From the NCBI GenBank assembly GCA_024998625.1, contig JACOEL010000009.1, forward strand, positions 1 through 64,000: a DNA stretch of 64,000 nucleotides. The letters are read 5' to 3'. This document shows positions 7,961-16,247 of the stretch, one piece after another. The notes under the pieces were generated by a model. It was not told the DNA's origin and did no database searches. It worked only from the letters and a program-made list of their open reading frames with translations. Position numbers and translations under genes: made by a program. Origin of the DNA: Nitrospira sp. Lineage in GTDB: Bacteria; Nitrospirota; Nitrospiria; Nitrospirales; Nitrospiraceae. The number at the start of each line of letters is the position of its first letter. Position 1 is the stretch's first letter.

Positions 7961-9199
7961 ATGAAGTCTCGTCTGACCGCAGCCCTGATCGGCGTGGCGC
8001 TCACACTGACCGGCTTACTGGTCCTTGAAGGGGTATCGCGAGCCCTGCTGACGGCGCAGGCCGATCTGGCCCCGGAGCAGCCTGATTGGTATCGATACAC
8101 GCCGGATTTGGGGTGGGAACGCCGCCCGCACTTCAAGGGACTGGTGGCGGGAGAAATGCATCGGCATGAGCCCGCTCGATACCTGCGCGAATTCGACGCG
8201 CAGGGGCTCTTCGCCGTCGATACGGCACAGATCGGCGATACGACCCGTACGCGTATCCTTGCGATCGGCGACTCCAATACCTTCGGCTGGGGTGTGCCGA
8301 CCCGTAATGCTTACCCGGAAGTGCTGGACGACCTGCGTCCGGATGCCGACGTGATCAACCTGGGCGTAAGCGGTTACAGTTCTTTCCAGGGCCATACGGC
8401 GCTGCTCAAATATTTCGACCGCGTCCGCCCGGATGTCGTCATCGCCTCATTCAGTTTCAACGATCGTCGCGTGGTGCCCTCGGAAGCAGCCACCGACAGC
8501 CACGAAAAATTCGAGCGGGAGGCGTTGCTGCATCGGATGGACTTCAGAGAGAGGATCTATCTGTACCGAGGCCTCCAGCACCTGCTGATCAGATTACACC
8601 TCATGAAACGAAGCGGCGACGGCAGCACGACCGTTGACGCAAGAACAGCGCCGACCCGGGTCTCGCCCGACCAATACCGGCAGAATCTTGAGCGCATCGC
8701 GCGATTCTGTCAGGAACGGCACGTGCCGCTGGTCTTCGTTGCGTTTCAGGATAATCCGGCGCACTCCGAGCACCTGCGGGCAGGCATCGCCCACCTGAAT
8801 GCCGGTCGGCAGGACCAGGCCGAGGCGGAACTGCGGATTGCCGTGAACATGGAGAATTGGTTCTCGGATCTCGCCAGGAAATACCTCGCCGTAGTCCTGG
8901 AGCAACGCGGGGCGACAGAAGAAGCGACGATCACAGCGAGCCTCACCCTACCGGCCTGGAAACTGACGCACGGCGGGAAACCGCTCCGCCTCGACAGTGA
9001 GTACAACGACATCATGCGGGCCGTCGCCCGCCGGCATGGCGCGATCGTGGTCGAGGCCGGTCAGGTGCTCGCCCGGGACGCCAGTCTCTACCTTGACCTC
9101 GCCCATCCGGACGAACGCGGCCACCGCATCGTTGCGACGCTGGTGAACGAGATCCTCGACAGCCTACTGCATCCGCATCAGATCGCAGCCCAGCCTTGA
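7961..9199 (+). CDS. Membrane-anchored SGNH/GDSL hydrolase-like protein
   Basis: This 412-residue protein begins with one membrane helix (residues 5-25), which places the enzyme in the periplasm. The SGNH fold is interrupted. ILAIGDSNTFGWGV gives the nucleophile block, NLGVSGYSSFQG the Gly block and ASFSFNDRRV the Asn block. A helical insert of about 180 residues with a TPR-like piece (AHLNAGRQDQAEAELRIAV) follows, before LDLAHPDERGHRIVA with the Asp-His pair. Similar proteins occur in O-acetylation or alginate-type systems, but no such partner is next door. The start is the ATG after a GGAG at about 7954. Confidence 0.8.
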   Translation: MKSRLTAALIGVALTLTGLLVLEGVSRALLTAQADLAPEQPDWYRYTPDLGWERRPHFKGLVAGEMHRHEPARYLREFDAQGLFAVDTAQIGDTTRTRILAIGDSNTFGWGVPTRNAYPEVLDDLRPDADVINLGVSGYSSFQGHTALLKYFDRVRPDVVIASFSFNDRRVVPSEAATDSHEKFEREALLHRMDFRERIYLYRGLQHLLIRLHLMKRSGDGSTTVDARTAPTRVSPDQYRQNLERIARFCQERHVPLVFVAFQDNPAHSEHLRAGIAHLNAGRQDQAEAELRIAVNMENWFSDLARKYLAVVLEQRGATEEATITASLTLPAWKLTHGGKPLRLDSEYNDIMRAVARRHGAIVVEAGQVLARDASLYLDLAHPDERGHRIVATLVNEILDSLLHPHQIAAQP

Positions 9200-9318
9200 G
9201 TCTATGGCACCGGTTAATGGACTCAACTTCCGAACGTCGGTGAGAAATCACACTCGTTGAGAATAGCGCTGCAACAACGGTGGAAACCTGTCTTTGTGTC
9301 AAAGAGGCGAGGAGGACC

Positions 9319-9432
9319 CTACGGTTTCTTTTTTTTCTTGTCGGAGGGATTATCGGAAAAGAGCAACCAGGCAAGGACGACGAAACCGATCGCCACACCA
9401 GTCACAGCCAGCCATGTGCCGAGTTTGTCCAT
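9319..9432 (-). CDS. 37-residue single-pass membrane protein coupled to ybgC
   Basis: This gene is too short for routine ORF calling. The frame starts with MDKLGTWLAV, continues through a clean hydrophobic helix (about residues 8-25) and ends in a charged tail with SDKKKKKP before TAG. Its ATG overlaps the ybgC stop as TAATG, a classic arrangement for translational coupling. The shape, one helix with a lysine-rich cytoplasmic tail, resembles small membrane partners of larger complexes. Its place after ybgC suggests a link with acyl-CoA thioesterase or envelope functions, but that is inference from position. Confidence 0.6.
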   Translation of the reverse strand: MDKLGTWLAVTGVAIGFVVLAWLLFSDNPSDKKKKKP

Positions 9433-9833
9433 TAGCTCCTCGTCTCTGGAGGTCCTTGTAACGCAGCCAAGGTGGGTTTGTCGAGTCGCTTTACTTTCAA
9501 GTTGTCATCCACCGTCACCAACTTGGCCGAGCCTTCGACCACCACGCGCCCGCTCGTCCGTTCTCTCATGACATGGGCGAAGGTGAGAGAAACCTGGCCC
9601 ACCGCCGCGAGATTCGTATCGATGGTTAAGATATCACCATAGCGGGCAGGTGACCGATAGTCCAGTTCTGCATGCACGACCATAAACTGCGTCCCGCCGT
9701 CCCGTAACTCGGCAACCGACAGGCCCCGCTCTTCGAGATAGTGCGTACGCGCCCGCTCGAAATACTTCAGATAGTTGGCGTAGTACACCACCCCGCCGCA
9801 ATCGGTGTCTTCGTAATAAATGCGAATCTCCAT
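9432..9833 (-). CDS. ybgC: Acyl-CoA thioesterase, YbgC family
   Basis: This is a 133-residue hot-dog fold thioesterase that hydrolyses short or acyl-carrier-bound thioesters; in proteobacteria it belongs to the Tol-Pal gene cluster. The N-terminal active-site motif YYEDTDCGGVVYYANYLKYF is intact, with the conserved Asp, and ARTHYLEERGL and the beta-strand ELDYRSPARYGDIL follow as expected. Length is normal. The CARF-type gene lies just upstream with a six-base gap and a small membrane gene overlaps its stop, so the three probably form one operon. No tolQR, tolA or pal genes are in the window. Confidence 0.92.
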   Translation of the reverse strand: MEIRIYYEDTDCGGVVYYANYLKYFERARTHYLEERGLSVAELRDGGTQFMVVHAELDYRSPARYGDILTIDTNLAAVGQVSLTFAHVMRERTSGRVVVEGSAKLVTVDDNLKVKRLDKPTLAALQGPPETRS

Positions 9834-9839
9834 CGTCGG

Positions 9840-11096
9840 CTAGAGACTGAGGACAGGGAACTTCGGCAGCGAGGACTCGCTCACGTCGGTGAGTTTCATG
9901 ACCACATCAGACAGTTGCTGCACGCGCTCCGCCTTGATCGCCTCAAACCCGTGGCCCAGCACAGCATGGTTGGCAGCGTCGAAAAGCGGTTTCATCTTGG
10001 GCCAATCACGGAGAAACGCCTGTCCCATCTGATCGCCCAGACTGGCCAATACACGGAACTGGCTCTGCAACGGCAACTTGTACTTCCCGTCCACATCGTC
10101 CAGGTAACAGGTGCGGCAGGTGTCGCGCATCGCGTCAGGCAATTGCTCCGGCTGCGCATCCCAGGTCTTGATCTTGTACTGCTTGAAGAGTTGCCGTTGG
10201 GCGCAGGCTTCCATCGCGCGCACGAGCGCCACCATGGCCCGTTCATAGTCGTGGTCCACGTGGGCGCGACGATGGGCATGCGCGAGCAGATCGAGCACCA
10301 CCCCCTCCTTCACGTCGGCGGGATCCAGCACCAGCTTTTCCAAAAATCCGTTATTGGCTTTGATCAAGGGCAGGAGCGCCTTTAACCCGGGCGGCCCGCC
10401 CCAGAGCGACGCCATGTCGAGCGCCTTCAACGAGGTCTTCAGTTTGTCCCATGCCTGGCGGTAGTGAAACTGCTCCCACAACCCGTACCCAGACGCCAAT
10501 TCGCCCAAGGCACGATAGAGGGGCTTTTGTCCCCCGCTCACGCGAGCTTCCAGGGTATGAAACAGCGTGGCGGCAGCTCTGAATGAACCATGATTAAAGG
10601 CGTCGCTGGCCTCACGGCGCACCACGACCGCCGACTCATCCCAGGGATTGCCCTGCAACCAATACTTGGTCAACCCGCCGATCGCGATCGCCTCACTCTC
10701 CTCGCGGCCCTCCGCATCGACCAGACTGATGACCCGCGACGTCCAGGGTTGGCTCACCGTCGCCAGCGCCGCGGCCATGGCGGGGGTGGCGCCGGTCAAA
10801 TCGACCACCACCTCGCCGACTTGCACCGCCCAATTTCGAAACAGATCATGGATGGTTCGTGACAAGGCCTGATGACAGGCGATGACGTCGGCCGGATCGG
10901 GCGTCACCACCCAATCCCAGCGCTTCGGCATCTGCTGCACCAGCGGTTGCACCGCCTCTTCGACCTGCGTCTTCGCCGATTCCGGCACAAAAAAGCAGAG
11001 CAATTCCGGCTGCAGCCGGTTGATCACATAGGCGGCGAGCGACGGCGCGTTGGTGAAGGCGAGGATGAGCGCTTTGACAGGAGTATCCGCAGGCAT
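9840..11096 (-). CDS. CARF-domain protein, TIGR02710 (Cas02710)-like, with a degenerate HEPN motif
   Basis: The first 130 of 418 residues look like a CARF sensor: ALILAFTNAPSLAAYVI forms the first strand and loop, and VVVDLTGATPAMAAAL at residues 96-111 is the ligand-loop signature of the family. CARF domains bind cyclic oligoadenylates made by type III CRISPR systems. The C-terminal half is helical and ends with ANHAVLGHGF at 375-384, where the family usually has the HEPN ribonuclease motif RN-x5-H. The Arg position is Ala here. No cas gene or repeat array is in the window; instead the gene leads the ybgC operon. It may be a non-CRISPR sensor. The family assignment is from memory. Confidence 0.75.
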   Translation of the reverse strand: MPADTPVKALILAFTNAPSLAAYVINRLQPELLCFFVPESAKTQVEEAVQPLVQQMPKRWDWVVTPDPADVIACHQALSRTIHDLFRNWAVQVGEVVVDLTGATPAMAAALATVSQPWTSRVISLVDAEGREESEAIAIGGLTKYWLQGNPWDESAVVVRREASDAFNHGSFRAAATLFHTLEARVSGGQKPLYRALGELASGYGLWEQFHYRQAWDKLKTSLKALDMASLWGGPPGLKALLPLIKANNGFLEKLVLDPADVKEGVVLDLLAHAHRRAHVDHDYERAMVALVRAMEACAQRQLFKQYKIKTWDAQPEQLPDAMRDTCRTCYLDDVDGKYKLPLQSQFRVLASLGDQMGQAFLRDWPKMKPLFDAANHAVLGHGFEAIKAERVQQLSDVVMKLTDVSESSLPKFPVLSL

Positions 11097-11236
11097 GACC
11101 GCGGACTATACCACTGCACTCCGGCTGCTTCAACGAACGACGGTTTCCTCACAGTTCTTGACGCTCTCGGAAAAGACGCATAGACTTCCGCGTGAATCAC
11201 GAGACAACCCGCGCCCGTGACGGCTGAGGAGGTGCG

Positions 11237-11671
11237 ATGACCTGGTGGCTCTGGGCCTTTCTGGGACTGTTTCTGCTCGGCAGCGAAATTGTCACACCCG
11301 GCGGGTTTTACATGTTGTTCTTCGGCATCGGGGCGTTGGTTGTTGGCGCGCTGGTCGGCCTGGACATGATTCAAAGTGAATGGATGTCCTGGCTTCTCTT
11401 TTCGGTCTTCTCCGTCGCCTCCCTCGTCATCCTCCGTCCTCCGCTCCGCCGTCTCATGACCGGCGAGCGGGGCAACGTCTCACCGGTCGATACCATGGGC
11501 GGCGAAACCGCCATCGTCCTGGACGACCTTCCTCCCGGCGCCACGGGCAAAGCGGAATGCCGGGGCAGCACCTGGAATGCGCACAATGCCGGCGACAAGC
11601 CGCTGCTCAAAGGACAACGCAGCCGCGTCGAGCGTGTCGACGGCATTACCCTGTGGATCAAACCTGAATGA
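11237..11671 (+). CDS. Short NfeD-family membrane protein
   Basis: This is a 144-residue protein with two or three membrane helices in its first 75 residues, then a C-terminal OB-fold (NfeD domain) with GETAIVLDDLPPGATGKAE and the strand GDKPLLKGQRSRVERVDGITLWI. Short NfeD proteins pair with SPFH proteins at the membrane and are thought to act in membrane-domain organisation or quality control. The SPFH partner follows 27 bases downstream, so the two form the usual operon. GAGG precedes the ATG. Confidence 0.88.
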   Translation: MTWWLWAFLGLFLLGSEIVTPGGFYMLFFGIGALVVGALVGLDMIQSEWMSWLLFSVFSVASLVILRPPLRRLMTGERGNVSPVDTMGGETAIVLDDLPPGATGKAECRGSTWNAHNAGDKPLLKGQRSRVERVDGITLWIKPE

Positions 11672-11698
11672 GGTCGCACCATCATGGAGGATAGCGGA

Positions 11699-12637
11699 AT
11701 GCCAGGCGGACTCTGGGTTGTTATGTTCCTTGCAGGCCTCGTCCTGCTCGTCATCTCGAAAACCGCGCGGGTGGTGCCGCAACAGAGCGCCTATGTCGTC
11801 GAGCGGCTGGGCCGATACTCGCGGACACTCGGCGCGGGGTTCCATATCCTGTGGCCCTTTCTCGACAGTGTGCAGTACAAACACTCGCTGAAAGAAACGG
11901 CGATCGATATTCCCGAACAGATCTGCATCACGCGCGACAACGTGCAAGTCGGCGTCGACGGCATTTTGTATTCCAAGGTGCTGGATCCGCAGCGAGCCTC
12001 CTACGGCATCAGCGACTATCGCTTTGCGATCACACAGCTGGCTCAGACCGCGCTCCGGAGCGAGATCGGAAAAATCGAACTCGACCGCACCTTCGAAGAG
12101 CGCACCAACATCAACAGCCAGGTTGTGAATGAGCTGGACAAGGCCACGGAGCCTTGGGGCGTGAAGGTGCTGCGGTACGAGATCAAGAACATCACGCCAC
12201 CGAAAGATGTGCTGGCCGCGATGGAAAAGCAAATGCGGGCCGAACGGGAAAAACGCGCCGTGATTCTGACCTCTGAAGGCGAACGCGACGCCGCCATCAA
12301 CCAGGCGGAAGGGGAGAAACAACAGGTCATCAAGGCCTCCGAGGCTAAAAAGCAACAGCAGATCAACGAGGCCGAAGGCGCCGCCTCCGCAATTATGGCC
12401 ATTGCCAGCGCCACGGCAGACGGACTCCGAAAAGTCGCCGAATCCACGCAAATCCCCGGCGGCTACGAAGCCGTGCAGCTGCGCGTCGCCGAGCAGTACA
12501 TCACCAAGTTCGGGGAACTGGCCAAAGCCAGCAACACCCTGGTGCTCCCCGCCAATGTCTCCGACGTGGGGTCGATGCTGACGTTGGCAATGAACATGAT
12601 CACGAAACGGTCTTCACCCGCATCTCCGGGAAAGTAA
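11699..12637 (+). CDS. SPFH/band 7 protein, QmcA-like paraslipin
   Basis: This is a 312-residue stomatin-type protein: an N-terminal membrane anchor (residues 5-23), then the SPFH domain with VPQQSAYVVERLGRYSRTLG and HSLKETAIDIPEQICITRDN, then a long Ala/Glu/Lys/Gln-rich coiled coil from about residue 175 with repeated EGE and AEGEKQQ motifs. Such proteins oligomerise into membrane rings and are partnered by NfeD, encoded just upstream. I prefer the second ATG because GGAGG at 11686-11690 lies eight bases before it; a start at 11684 would add five residues. Confidence 0.9.
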   Translation: MPGGLWVVMFLAGLVLLVISKTARVVPQQSAYVVERLGRYSRTLGAGFHILWPFLDSVQYKHSLKETAIDIPEQICITRDNVQVGVDGILYSKVLDPQRASYGISDYRFAITQLAQTALRSEIGKIELDRTFEERTNINSQVVNELDKATEPWGVKVLRYEIKNITPPKDVLAAMEKQMRAEREKRAVILTSEGERDAAINQAEGEKQQVIKASEAKKQQQINEAEGAASAIMAIASATADGLRKVAESTQIPGGYEAVQLRVAEQYITKFGELAKASNTLVLPANVSDVGSMLTLAMNMITKRSSPASPGK

Positions 12638-12654
12638 GAGACGTCCGCGGTCGT

Positions 12655-12683
12655 TTGACAGTGACTCGGGGCTTCCCTACAAT
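12655..12683 (+). promoter_or_regulatory. Strong sigma70-type promoter of gmhA
   Basis: TTGACA and TACAAT are separated by exactly 17 bases. The expected transcription start is near 12690, two bases before the gmhA ATG, so the message would be leaderless or nearly so. Confidence 0.75.
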
Positions 12684-12691
12684 TCCGGACG

Positions 12692-13270
12692 ATGAAAGAG
12701 TTTGCCATCAAGGCCTTCGACGACAGCGCCGAGATCAAGCGGCGCTTCGCGCGGGACCATGCCGACCGAATCGTGCAGGTCGCGCAACTCATCGGCGGCG
12801 CGTTTCAAGCCGGACATAAAGTCTTGCTCTTCGGCAACGGCGGTAGCGCCACCGATGCCGCGCATATCGCCGCCGAGTTTGTCGGCCGGTATAAGCGCGA
12901 ACGTGCCCCGTTGCCGGCGATTGCCCTCGCTACGGACATTGCCGCCATCACCTGCATTGCCAACGACTACGGCTTCGAGGCGCTGTTCGCCCGTCAGGTT
13001 CACGCACACGGGCAGCGTGGAGATGTGGCGATCGCGATCAGCACCAGCGGCAATTCTCCCAATGTGCTGAAAGGGGTCGAAGCGGCCAAGTCCCTGGGCC
13101 TCACCACCATCGCATGGACCGGCGGGTCCGGCGGCAAATTGGCCGGCATGGCGGACTACGCCTTCATCGTGCCTTCCACGCTGACCGCCCGCATTCAGGA
13201 AAGTCACATCACGCTGGGCCATGTGCTCTGCGAACTCATTGAGGATCACGTTCTTGCCAACCCGGCGTAA
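12692..13270 (+). CDS. gmhA: Sedoheptulose-7-phosphate isomerase
   Basis: GmhA converts sedoheptulose 7-phosphate to D-glycero-D-manno-heptose 7-phosphate, the first step to the LPS inner-core heptose. The 192-residue protein is one SIS domain: KVLLFGNGGSATDAAHIAAEF with the phosphate loop, RAPLPAIALATD, IAISTSGNSPNVL and the helix with IQESHITLGHVLCELIE that carries active-site residues. Length is typical. The gene has its own promoter and almost no leader. The next gene overlaps its end. The adenylyltransferase for the pathway is at 16248; kinase and phosphatase genes are not in the window. Confidence 0.93.
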   Translation: MKEFAIKAFDDSAEIKRRFARDHADRIVQVAQLIGGAFQAGHKVLLFGNGGSATDAAHIAAEFVGRYKRERAPLPAIALATDIAAITCIANDYGFEALFARQVHAHGQRGDVAIAISTSGNSPNVLKGVEAAKSLGLTTIAWTGGSGGKLAGMADYAFIVPSTLTARIQESHITLGHVLCELIEDHVLANPA

Positions 13271-14252
13271 GCGCCCCACTGCAGCATCGACGCCCCCCGC
13301 GATCATCCGGCCGATCGATGCGTCGCGCCTGAAGACCTATCCGCTCCAGCGCCGGCACAGTAAGGTGCAAGTGTCGAACTTCGCCAAGGTCTGGACGAAG
13401 GGGCGATCGTTCGCGCGATTTCTGGACTCACTCCCCGATATCCTGGCGGTCAAAACGTTACGCGAAGTGGCGCAAGCTATTGCCAAAGCCCATCGAAACG
13501 GCCGGCCGGTGATCGTCGGCATGGGCGCCCATGTGGTGAAAGTCGGGCTCGGCCCGCTCCTCGTCGATCTGATGGAACGTGGCATCGTCACCGCCCTGGC
13601 CATGAACGGAGCCGTGATCATCCATGACTTCGAACTTGCGTTTATGGGGCACACATCCGAAGAAGTGGACGCGGAGATCGACTCCGGTCGATTCGGCATG
13701 GCGGAAGAAACCGGCCGCATGCTGAATGAAGCCATCACCCTGGGCATGAAAGAAGGTCAGGGGCTCGGCGAAGCGCTCGGCAGCTATATTCATCGACGGA
13801 AGCAACTGTTTCCGCATCGCGCCACCAGCCTGCTGGCCACCGGCTTCCGGCTGGGCCTCCCCGTCACCGTGCACGTGGCCGTCGGAACCGACATCATCCA
13901 CATGCATCCGTCCGCAGACGGCGCCGCGATCGGGGCAGGTTCGCTACTCGATTTTCGCCGCCTGGCAGCTGTTGTCTCCGGGATGGAAGGTGGGGTCTAT
14001 CTCAATCTGGGGTCGGCCGTGATCCTGCCGGAGGTCTTCCTGAAAGCCGTCTCGCTCGGACGCAACCTCGGCCACTCGTTGACCAACATCACGACGGTGA
14101 ATATGGATTTCCTCACGCATTATCGCCCCATGACGAATGTCGTGCGCCGCCCCACCCAGAAAGGCGGCAAGGGGTACGCCTTGACCGGCCACCACGAGAT
14201 CATGGTGCCGCTGTTGGCCGCCGCAGTCATTGAAGAGTTGTCCGGCCGCTGA
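13254..14252 (+). CDS. Conserved protein of unknown function, deoxyhypusine-synthase-like
   Basis: This protein of about 332 residues has VIVGMGAHVVKVGLGPLL, ALAMNGAVIIHDFELAF, RFGMAEETGRMLNEA, VTVHVAVGTDIIHMHPS and VYLNLGSAVILPEVFLKA. The glycine-rich loops and the GxGAHVxKxG element recall the deoxyhypusine-synthase Rossmann fold, but I cannot assign a reaction. Hypusine is not made in bacteria, so a different NAD-dependent chemistry is likely. I start at a TTG because GAGG lies nine bases before it; this overlaps gmhA by 17 bases. An ATG at 13221 has no ribosome site. The overlap suggests a role tied to GmhA, possibly in sugar metabolism. Confidence 0.7.
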   Translation: MPTRRKRPTAASTPPAIIRPIDASRLKTYPLQRRHSKVQVSNFAKVWTKGRSFARFLDSLPDILAVKTLREVAQAIAKAHRNGRPVIVGMGAHVVKVGLGPLLVDLMERGIVTALAMNGAVIIHDFELAFMGHTSEEVDAEIDSGRFGMAEETGRMLNEAITLGMKEGQGLGEALGSYIHRRKQLFPHRATSLLATGFRLGLPVTVHVAVGTDIIHMHPSADGAAIGAGSLLDFRRLAAVVSGMEGGVYLNLGSAVILPEVFLKAVSLGRNLGHSLTNITTVNMDFLTHYRPMTNVVRRPTQKGGKGYALTGHHEIMVPLLAAAVIEELSGR

Positions 14253-14307
14253 ACCGGAGCGCTGAGCCCTATCGCTCATTCGGCATCTGAACCATCCCGT
14301 GAATACC

Positions 14308-14970
14308 ATGCCACCCTCTACGGAACCGCTGCTCGCCATCTGGGCCGATCTCAACGGCCGCTATTTTCAGGGCAGCTTACCCCCGATTCCCATTGAATGG
14401 AGCCGCCGACTGACCTCCTCAGCCGGAATGTTTGTCTGCCGGATCGGGCCACGACAGCCACTCGCACGCACTAGCGAGGAACCGACAAGGCGGCGCTGCA
14501 TCAGACTGTCGGCGGTGCTGCTTCAACACAACAACCCGGAGCCGAGCCACGAAACAGTCATGACCCTGGCGCATGAAATGATTCACCAATGGCAGTACGA
14601 TATCTTGAAGCGTCGCCCGAACCATGGGGTCGATTTTCGTCGCATGATGAACCAAATGAACCGGGACGGCCTGGGCATCACGATCTATCACTCGCAGGGA
14701 AAAGCAGTGGCTGCTTTGGCCAAATATGCCTGGCGCTGCCTGCACTGCGGCTGCCTCTATCAACGGCAGCGCCGGACCATTCAACCGCGCCGCCATTTCT
14801 GCGGGTCCTGCCGGGGGCCGCTTCGCGAACTGAGTCCCTCAGCGGACGTTTGTCACCCGTCATTCGTCACACATCCGCAACGGCTCGATGAGGGGCCGGC
14901 GATCCCGGCCGGTCAGTTGGATTTGACGTTCCCCGAGCAACCCGCGCCGCTCTTCACATTTGACCCATGA
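14308..14970 (+). CDS. SprT-like zinc metalloprotease domain protein
   Basis: This is a 220-residue protein with a SprT-like domain: LNGRYFQGSLPPIPIEWS near the start, then the metal site in TLAHEMIHQWQ, where HExxH is completed by a further His in PNHGVDF. A C-terminal zinc ribbon follows, with CLHCGCLY and FCGSC about 20 residues apart. Eukaryotic Spartan proteins of this type cut DNA-protein crosslinks; the bacterial role is little known. The DinB polymerase gene starts 23 bases downstream, which fits a role in damage tolerance. A GTG at 14299 is an alternative start three codons earlier. Confidence 0.82.
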   Translation: MPPSTEPLLAIWADLNGRYFQGSLPPIPIEWSRRLTSSAGMFVCRIGPRQPLARTSEEPTRRRCIRLSAVLLQHNNPEPSHETVMTLAHEMIHQWQYDILKRRPNHGVDFRRMMNQMNRDGLGITIYHSQGKAVAALAKYAWRCLHCGCLYQRQRRTIQPRRHFCGSCRGPLRELSPSADVCHPSFVTHPQRLDEGPAIPAGQLDLTFPEQPAPLFTFDP

Positions 14971-14993
14971 CCGTTGACGCGTGACGACCGCTT

Positions 14994-16184
14994 ATGGCCC
15001 GATGGCCCCGACAAATTCTCTTCGGCGATATCGACGCCATGTTTGCCGCTGCCGCGGTTCTCGCGGATCCATCGCTGAGAGGCAAACCGGTTGCCGTGGG
15101 CGGGCCTCCGCCACGCGGCATTGTTGCCGCAGCGAGTTATGAGATCCGTCGATTCGGGGTGCGATCGGCGATGCCGACCATTCAGGCGATGCGGCTCTGC
15201 CCTCAGCTCATTCTCGTACCACCAGACCGTCCGTTGTACCAGCGTCTGCACCGCCAGCTTCAGGACATCACCGACCGGTTTTTCCCGGAAACTGAGTGGA
15301 CAAGTATCGATGAGTTTTATGCGGATACGACCAGATTGCAGACACGCCATCCCGATCCGCGCGAGTTGGGGCAGGCGCTCAAAACCGACATTACCCACGT
15401 CACGGGGCTGACCTGCACCATTGCCCTGGCATCCGGCAAGACCGTCGCCAAAATCGCTGCCGATGCGCATAAGCCCGACGGGCTGGCCGTGATTGAACCG
15501 GGCACAGAAACGGCGTTCCTCGCCCCGCTACCGATTCGCTCCTTGCCGGGCATGGGTCCCAAATCCACAGAAGCAATCGAGCGTCTGGGCATTCATACGG
15601 TCGGCGATCTGCTCGAGCCTCGATTCGAACAATCCCTCATCCGCCTGCTTGGCTCACGGCTGGCGGCGTTTCAATCACTCGCTCGCGGCCACGACTCCGA
15701 TCCCGTGGTGGCCGATCGCGAGGCCAAGAGTATGAGCCATGAAACCACCTTCGACGAAGACACGAACGATCCGGCCCTGCTGGAACCAATCATTCATGGC
15801 TTCCTTGAGACGTTGACGCACGATCTCCGGCTGGAGGGACTCGCCGCCGGGTCATTCACCGTGAAGCTCAAAGATTCGCACTTCCGCATCACGACGCGGC
15901 AACGGAAATTCTCGTCACCGGCGAACTATGATCCGGATATGTGGCCGGACATCCGCCACGCCCTCGCCGAACTGCTACAGCCGCAATCGCGCTATCGCCT
16001 GGTGGGCCTTGGGCTGTCGGATCTCGTTCCGGCGCCTGAACCCTTGTTCGACCGGCGACAGCGCAACGCGGTCGCGATCCTCGATCGGTTGATCGAGCAA
16101 CATGGCGCGGGGGTGGTTCGACTGGGAGGACTTCCGCACGGCGGAGACAGCCCAAAGAAGCGGGGACGTCGCACAGAATCCTGA
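14994..16184 (+). CDS. dinB: Y-family DNA polymerase (DinB/Pol IV)
   Basis: This is a translesion polymerase of 396 residues. The palm motifs are present: FGDIDAMFAAAAVL with the first metal Asp and a Phe in the steric-gate position, then TSIDEFYADTT with the Asp-Glu pair. A helix-hairpin-helix (PIRSLPGMGPKSTEAIERLGI) and the little-finger domain, starting around residue 245 (KSMSHETTFDED), follow. The wording of both catalytic motifs differs from the usual DMDAFFA and SIDEAYLD, but no key acid is lost. It follows the SprT-like gene closely. I see no LexA-type box before either gene. Confidence 0.88.
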   Translation: MARWPRQILFGDIDAMFAAAAVLADPSLRGKPVAVGGPPPRGIVAAASYEIRRFGVRSAMPTIQAMRLCPQLILVPPDRPLYQRLHRQLQDITDRFFPETEWTSIDEFYADTTRLQTRHPDPRELGQALKTDITHVTGLTCTIALASGKTVAKIAADAHKPDGLAVIEPGTETAFLAPLPIRSLPGMGPKSTEAIERLGIHTVGDLLEPRFEQSLIRLLGSRLAAFQSLARGHDSDPVVADREAKSMSHETTFDEDTNDPALLEPIIHGFLETLTHDLRLEGLAAGSFTVKLKDSHFRITTRQRKFSSPANYDPDMWPDIRHALAELLQPQSRYRLVGLGLSDLVPAPEPLFDRRQRNAVAILDRLIEQHGAGVVRLGGLPHGGDSPKKRGRRTES

Positions 16185-16247
16185 TCGGCAAGTGCACCCG
16201 GACCGTCGCGGATTCCTTGTGGCAGACTTTTTCCACATCCTGTTAAG

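Noticed and set aside
9840-11096. CRISPR array or cas operon around the CARF gene
   Set aside because: I scanned the flanks for regularly spaced repeats and cas genes and found none; the neighbours are ybgC and nfeD.
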